DNA from: Actinobacteria bacterium IMCC26256
GTDB lineage: Bacteria > Actinomycetota > Acidimicrobiia > IMCC26256
Assembly (NCBI GenBank): GCA_001023575.1
Contig: CP011489.1
Span: forward strand, 1,859,001 to 1,923,000
DNA length: 64,000 nucleotides
Direction: 5' to 3'
Position numbers and translations under genes: made by a program. Shown here piece by piece: positions 61,098 to 64,000 of this stretch. The notes under the pieces were generated by a model. The model was given only the letters and a program-made list of their open reading frames with translations, had not been told where the DNA came from and searched no databases. How positions within the stretch are numbered: position 1 is the first letter of the stretch; every line of letters starts with the position of its first letter.

Positions 61098-63212
61098 TTA
61101 CCTTCGACGCATCAAGGAGGCGAGGTTCTTGCGTGTAATCACCACTTCGGGATGTTCGCTCCCTAGGTGTGTTTCGCGATCGAACAATACGCTCTCCAAC
61201 TCAGCAATGGCTTCGGTGAGTTCCTCGGCGGTTGAGGCGCGTACCCCGAGCCTGTATGCGTAGAGGGCGCGGCTCGCCATGGAGTCACGGTGGACGCGGC
61301 CGCCTGGTAGGTGCGTGCATCGATCGCTCAGAACTACCTTGAGGATCTGCAATGCCTCAGTCTTCTGAGCATCGTTGTTCAGCTTGCCCATCCAGTACGC
61401 AAGGTTGTGGCGGGCCTGCAGCGTCGAACGGTCGAACGGACCGAGGAACTCAGCCCTTCGGTCTGAGACATCGCGAAGGATAGTTACCGCCTCTCCGATG
61501 CCGCCGGCTTTCGCGGTCCAATAAGCCAGATCGTGCAGCGTCTGGAGTGTGGCCGGATCATTCGGGTATCCGGTGATGCCGTTCCGCTTGGAGAGTGCTT
61601 CACGAAACAATGCTGCTGCTTCGTCCGGGCGTCCCGACTGGCCGACCCGATATGCGAGATTCTCTAAGGAGTTCAGAGTGGCTTGATCCGTGTCGCCGAG
61701 CAACTCTGCGCGCAAACCAACGACTCGTTGGAGCACGCTGATAGCTGCAGCCTGTTGATTGAGTCGTCCGAGCCAGTGAGCGATGTTGTGCCGCGACGCA
61801 AGCGACTCAGGCGTCGGTTCGGGATCAACGTCTTCAAGATTCGCAGCTAAGAAGAGGAGCATGGCGTGGTGGAACGGGTTGTACATCGCGTGTACGTCTT
61901 CCGTCTCCATCGTGCGGTTGGCAACGCCGCACCCGTGATACATGCGCCAAAGGAGTGCGTTCGGATCAGGTACAAGGAAGGATCGATCTTCAGGTGAGGT
62001 CAGATCGATGATGCGGCTGATGTGCCACGGCAGCCGCCCGTACTCGATCGGCCCCAAGTGCGTGAATCTGCTTGGATTGAGATCATCTATGATCGTCGCC
62101 CGATGAGCGTCGCGGATCAGCGATTGGCTGGTCGGGTCGGTATCTGATGGCGTCAACAGGTGGTCACTGAATGATTGGTGATACGTCGCGTAACGGTGGT
62201 TATCGATACTGAGAAACGGGCGGGCTCTTTGGATCGCGTCGCGAATCACGTCGCTATCGTCCGAGGCGCACCGTCGCTGGATTGCATCGAACGTGGCGCC
62301 ATTGCGGCCTGCAGCGGCGATGAGCGTCAGCACTTTAATATCGTCGTTAGTCAGACGTTTGAGGAATCGTTCGTACACGCCGCTGAGTCCCGGGTTAGCG
62401 ATCCAGACACGTGGATCGAGGTTCGGATCTTCCAGCAGGTCTTCGAGAAGGTGGTGAGCAACGAGGAAGTTGCCGGCACAGACTTCCTGCCACGGGATGA
62501 TCGCGCTCTCGTTGAAACCCCGCTTCGTAAGTACGTCGTGTAGATAGGTGTCAACATCGAGACTCTGGGTTGCTGCGTCAAGATCGACGACCTCATAGGG
62601 GGATTCTGGCGTTGTCAGGCCTGTGAGCGTTCCGGGCCGCGTCGTTACTAGCCAGCGAACGCGGTGCTCGAGAACCGAGCGAGCGCCGTGCTCGGGCTCG
62701 ATGAATCGGCGTGTCGATGCGGTCGCCTCTTCATCGATTGCGTCCACGAACGCGACGACGTTGGTCTTTTTTTGCAGAAGAATCGGTTCGACGACAGCGT
62801 GGAGGAGCTCCGCAGGTTCGATTGCTTCGTAGTTCTGCTTAAACGTGGCGTTCACAGAGCCGCCGACAGTCGTGTTGTGGAGCGTGATGACGGGATAGTC
62901 GTTGGAAGGCGCTGGCCCGAATAATCCAAGGTTCTCGAGCGCTTTGGCGGCCGCATCCGAATCAAGTTTCCGAACAATCGCCATGAGGAGGGCGACGGTC
63001 TCGCGAACGCCGGTCCCGTAGACGCTCCGAACGACATCCTCGGTGGCGTCGAGAATCTGGCGGCCGAGAATCGACTTGCCCGTGCCCGGTGCGCCGACGA
63101 TGACGCAGATACCAGGGGCGTCAGTCTTGGATACCCAGCGGAGCGCTGACTCAACCAACGTAGAACGGTTGAACGCCTGTTGCTGCACCAAGCGCAGCGG
63201 TGTCCCTTCCAC
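61098..63212 (-). CDS. STAND/NACHT-like NTPase with TPR tail
   Basis: 704 residues. Walker A is VIVGAPGTGKSILGRQ (38-53), Walker B NVVAFVDAIDEEA (151-163), then RWLVTTRPGTL (186-196). A segment before Walker B, LHNTTVGGSVNATF, resembles EHNTVDDVIIH in the other NTPase, which supports common origin. The middle is helical and winged-helix-like; the C-terminal third has TPRs (SLENLAYRVGQSGRPDEAAALF, TLQARHNLAYWMGKLNNDAQKTEALQIL), more diverged than in the partner. No effector domain is fused. It may work with the gene at 63333, which is divergent. Confidence 0.8.
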   Translation of the reverse strand: MEGTPLRLVQQQAFNRSTLVESALRWVSKTDAPGICVIVGAPGTGKSILGRQILDATEDVVRSVYGTGVRETVALLMAIVRKLDSDAAAKALENLGLFGPAPSNDYPVITLHNTTVGGSVNATFKQNYEAIEPAELLHAVVEPILLQKKTNVVAFVDAIDEEATASTRRFIEPEHGARSVLEHRVRWLVTTRPGTLTGLTTPESPYEVVDLDAATQSLDVDTYLHDVLTKRGFNESAIIPWQEVCAGNFLVAHHLLEDLLEDPNLDPRVWIANPGLSGVYERFLKRLTNDDIKVLTLIAAAGRNGATFDAIQRRCASDDSDVIRDAIQRARPFLSIDNHRYATYHQSFSDHLLTPSDTDPTSQSLIRDAHRATIIDDLNPSRFTHLGPIEYGRLPWHISRIIDLTSPEDRSFLVPDPNALLWRMYHGCGVANRTMETEDVHAMYNPFHHAMLLFLAANLEDVDPEPTPESLASRHNIAHWLGRLNQQAAAISVLQRVVGLRAELLGDTDQATLNSLENLAYRVGQSGRPDEAAALFREALSKRNGITGYPNDPATLQTLHDLAYWTAKAGGIGEAVTILRDVSDRRAEFLGPFDRSTLQARHNLAYWMGKLNNDAQKTEALQILKVVLSDRCTHLPGGRVHRDSMASRALYAYRLGVRASTAEELTEAIAELESVLFDRETHLGSEHPEVVITRKNLASLMRRR

Positions 63213-63332
63213 GTTCAGAACGGTACTCGGGGACTCCGACTAAGTCCACAGGCCCAGCCCCAGAGAGCCTGAGAAGTGGACTTACCCCTAAAGATCCTGT
63301 CACCAAGGAACGCTTTGTGGCACTCATCTGTC

Positions 63333-64000
63333 ATGACTACGACATTGCAGCCAGGAGCCAGTATCGAGAAGAACGACGGGAGCGAAAATGTTGAGACGCA
63401 GCCGCCTCAGGACTTGAAGGTTGCGCTCGAAATCGGCGCGCTCCGCAGGACTTCGCAAGAGAGCGCGCTTGAAGCCTCCCGGCTCGCTCTTTCCTCGATT
63501 CCCCATGTTCTGGGTTCTTCGTTCTCGGTTGAGTACTTGTGGTCTCCGGAATCAGGACTGTCCGTTGCGATCCAAGGGTCTGGGGTGTCGCTCGATGGCA
63601 TGTCTGCGGCGCTAGATCGAACCCACGAAATCAGGGCCGTGGTAACCGCCGAGCCTGCGAGAGGAATCGATTGCGAGTTGTCCACGATCGAACGGAATGG
63701 ATTCGTCTTGGATGCCAACGCCAGCCACCACCCCACCTACTTGCCTCAGTCGAAGTCCGTTGCAACCGCGGCGCGACATATCTCATCGGTGCTCCAACTG
63801 CAGCGAGACCCGGTGTTCGTGCGGTTCGTCGCAACGGCAGTCGAGCTGACGCCCGACGAAGAGGAAGCCGTGGTATCGAGCTACCCGGATGCGGAAGCGA
63901 CAGACTTCGCTCGCCTTATGCGACGTGCAGAGGGAGCGCGGAGCAGAACGGACCAACTTTTTCGCCTCTTGCCGACCTTCGAAGTCAGTATCGTGGTCGG
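63333..64000 (+). CDS. 5' part of an unknown gene, cut by the window end
   Basis: The frame is open from the ATG at 63333 to the last base, 222 codons so far. It was read directly because no stop falls in the window. The start is Thr/Gln/Pro-rich (MTTTLQPGASIEKND), then an α/β-looking region (VALEIGALRRTSQESALEA, GSGVSLDGMSAALDR), and an acidic helix (LTPDEEEAVVSSYPDAEAT) then RTDQLFRLLPTFEVSIVV. No known motif is recognised. It is divergent from the second STAND gene with 120 bases between, so the two may share regulation. An effector role is possible but unsupported. Confidence 0.6.
   Translation, partial: MTTTLQPGASIEKNDGSENVETQPPQDLKVALEIGALRRTSQESALEASRLALSSIPHVLGSSFSVEYLWSPESGLSVAIQGSGVSLDGMSAALDRTHEIRAVVTAEPARGIDCELSTIERNGFVLDANASHHPTYLPQSKSVATAARHISSVLQLQRDPVFVRFVATAVELTPDEEEAVVSSYPDAEATDFARLMRRAEGARSRTDQLFRLLPTFEVSIVV

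Larger units (their letters stand above)
52155..64000. mobile_element. Left part of an integrative element (right end outside the window)
   Basis: Starts where the acyl-CoA dehydrogenase sequence breaks off. Contains an excisionase-like gene and tyrosine integrase right at the junction, looks more GC-rich than the preceding 52 kb, and encodes cargo unrelated to the host's metabolism: M50-type protease, VWA/lipoprotein/membrane/OmpA-like operon, two STAND NTPases and an incomplete gene. The exact left boundary is between about 52155 and 52200. No second att copy is visible in the window. Confidence 0.75.

Overview
The window looks like about 52 kb of an actinobacterial chromosome joined to about 12 kb of a foreign integrated element. 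I infer Actinomycetota, most likely an Acidimicrobiia-type lineage, from gene content only: a class E sortase, a DUF5317 membrane protein, PstS-like and LivK-like lipoproteins, many CoA-ester enzymes, an HMG-CoA-synthase-like/DUF35 fusion beside an SCP-type thiolase, recCBD and a complete System I cytochrome c maturation operon. Genes are densely packed and often joined by 4-base ATGA or GTGA overlaps. No tRNA, rRNA or CRISPR array was found.

Layout of the chromosomal part. 0-4.5 kb: cysteine desulfurase, then a three-gene overlapping operon of two solute-binding lipoproteins around a DUF4239 membrane protein. 4.6-14 kb (minus): aconitase, cyclophilin, then ccmABCDEFGHI including a 52-residue ccmD. 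14-20.7 kb: sortase, two enoyl-CoA hydratases around a stand-alone biotinyl carrier, DUF5317, and a pair of membrane HD-type proteins preceded by a structured leader and a tiny signal-like peptide. 20.7-26.6 kb: an unknown protein, a secreted pentapeptide-repeat protein whose promoter spacer holds a nine-base G tract, a pterin-binding enzyme, and an alcohol dehydrogenase / aldo-keto reductase / TetR operon. 26.7-32 kb: thiolase, HMGS/DUF35 fusion, CoA-transferase, amidohydrolase. 32.1-40.6 kb: recC-recB-recD. 40.6-48 kb: amine-oxidase-type flavoprotein, MFS exporter, Baeyer-Villiger-type monooxygenase, acetolactate decarboxylase, secreted metalloprotease with PKD domains. 48-52 kb: two paralogous proteins of unknown function, each behind an identical 85-base leader that resembles the S-box (SAM) riboswitch core, plus DUF2071 and NTF2-like genes.

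At about 52.15 kb the chromosome is interrupted. The last 28 codons of an acyl-CoA dehydrogenase remain, and immediately beyond them an excisionase-like gene and a tyrosine integrase start a visibly more GC-rich segment. Its cargo is an M50-type membrane protease, a four-gene envelope operon (anchored VWA protein, lipoprotein, multi-pass membrane protein, OmpA-like lipoprotein), two convergent STAND/NACHT-like NTPases with TPR tails, and the 5' part of an unknown gene cut by the window end. One NTPase carries near-identical 252-bp tandem coding repeats. Surface modules combined with cytoplasmic STAND switches on an integrative element are the best candidate here for an undescribed conflict or sensing system, but that function is inference.

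The other strong candidates for new biology are the duplicated S-box-like leaders with their orphan domain family, the poly-G promoter, and the switch-like leader in front of the HD proteins.
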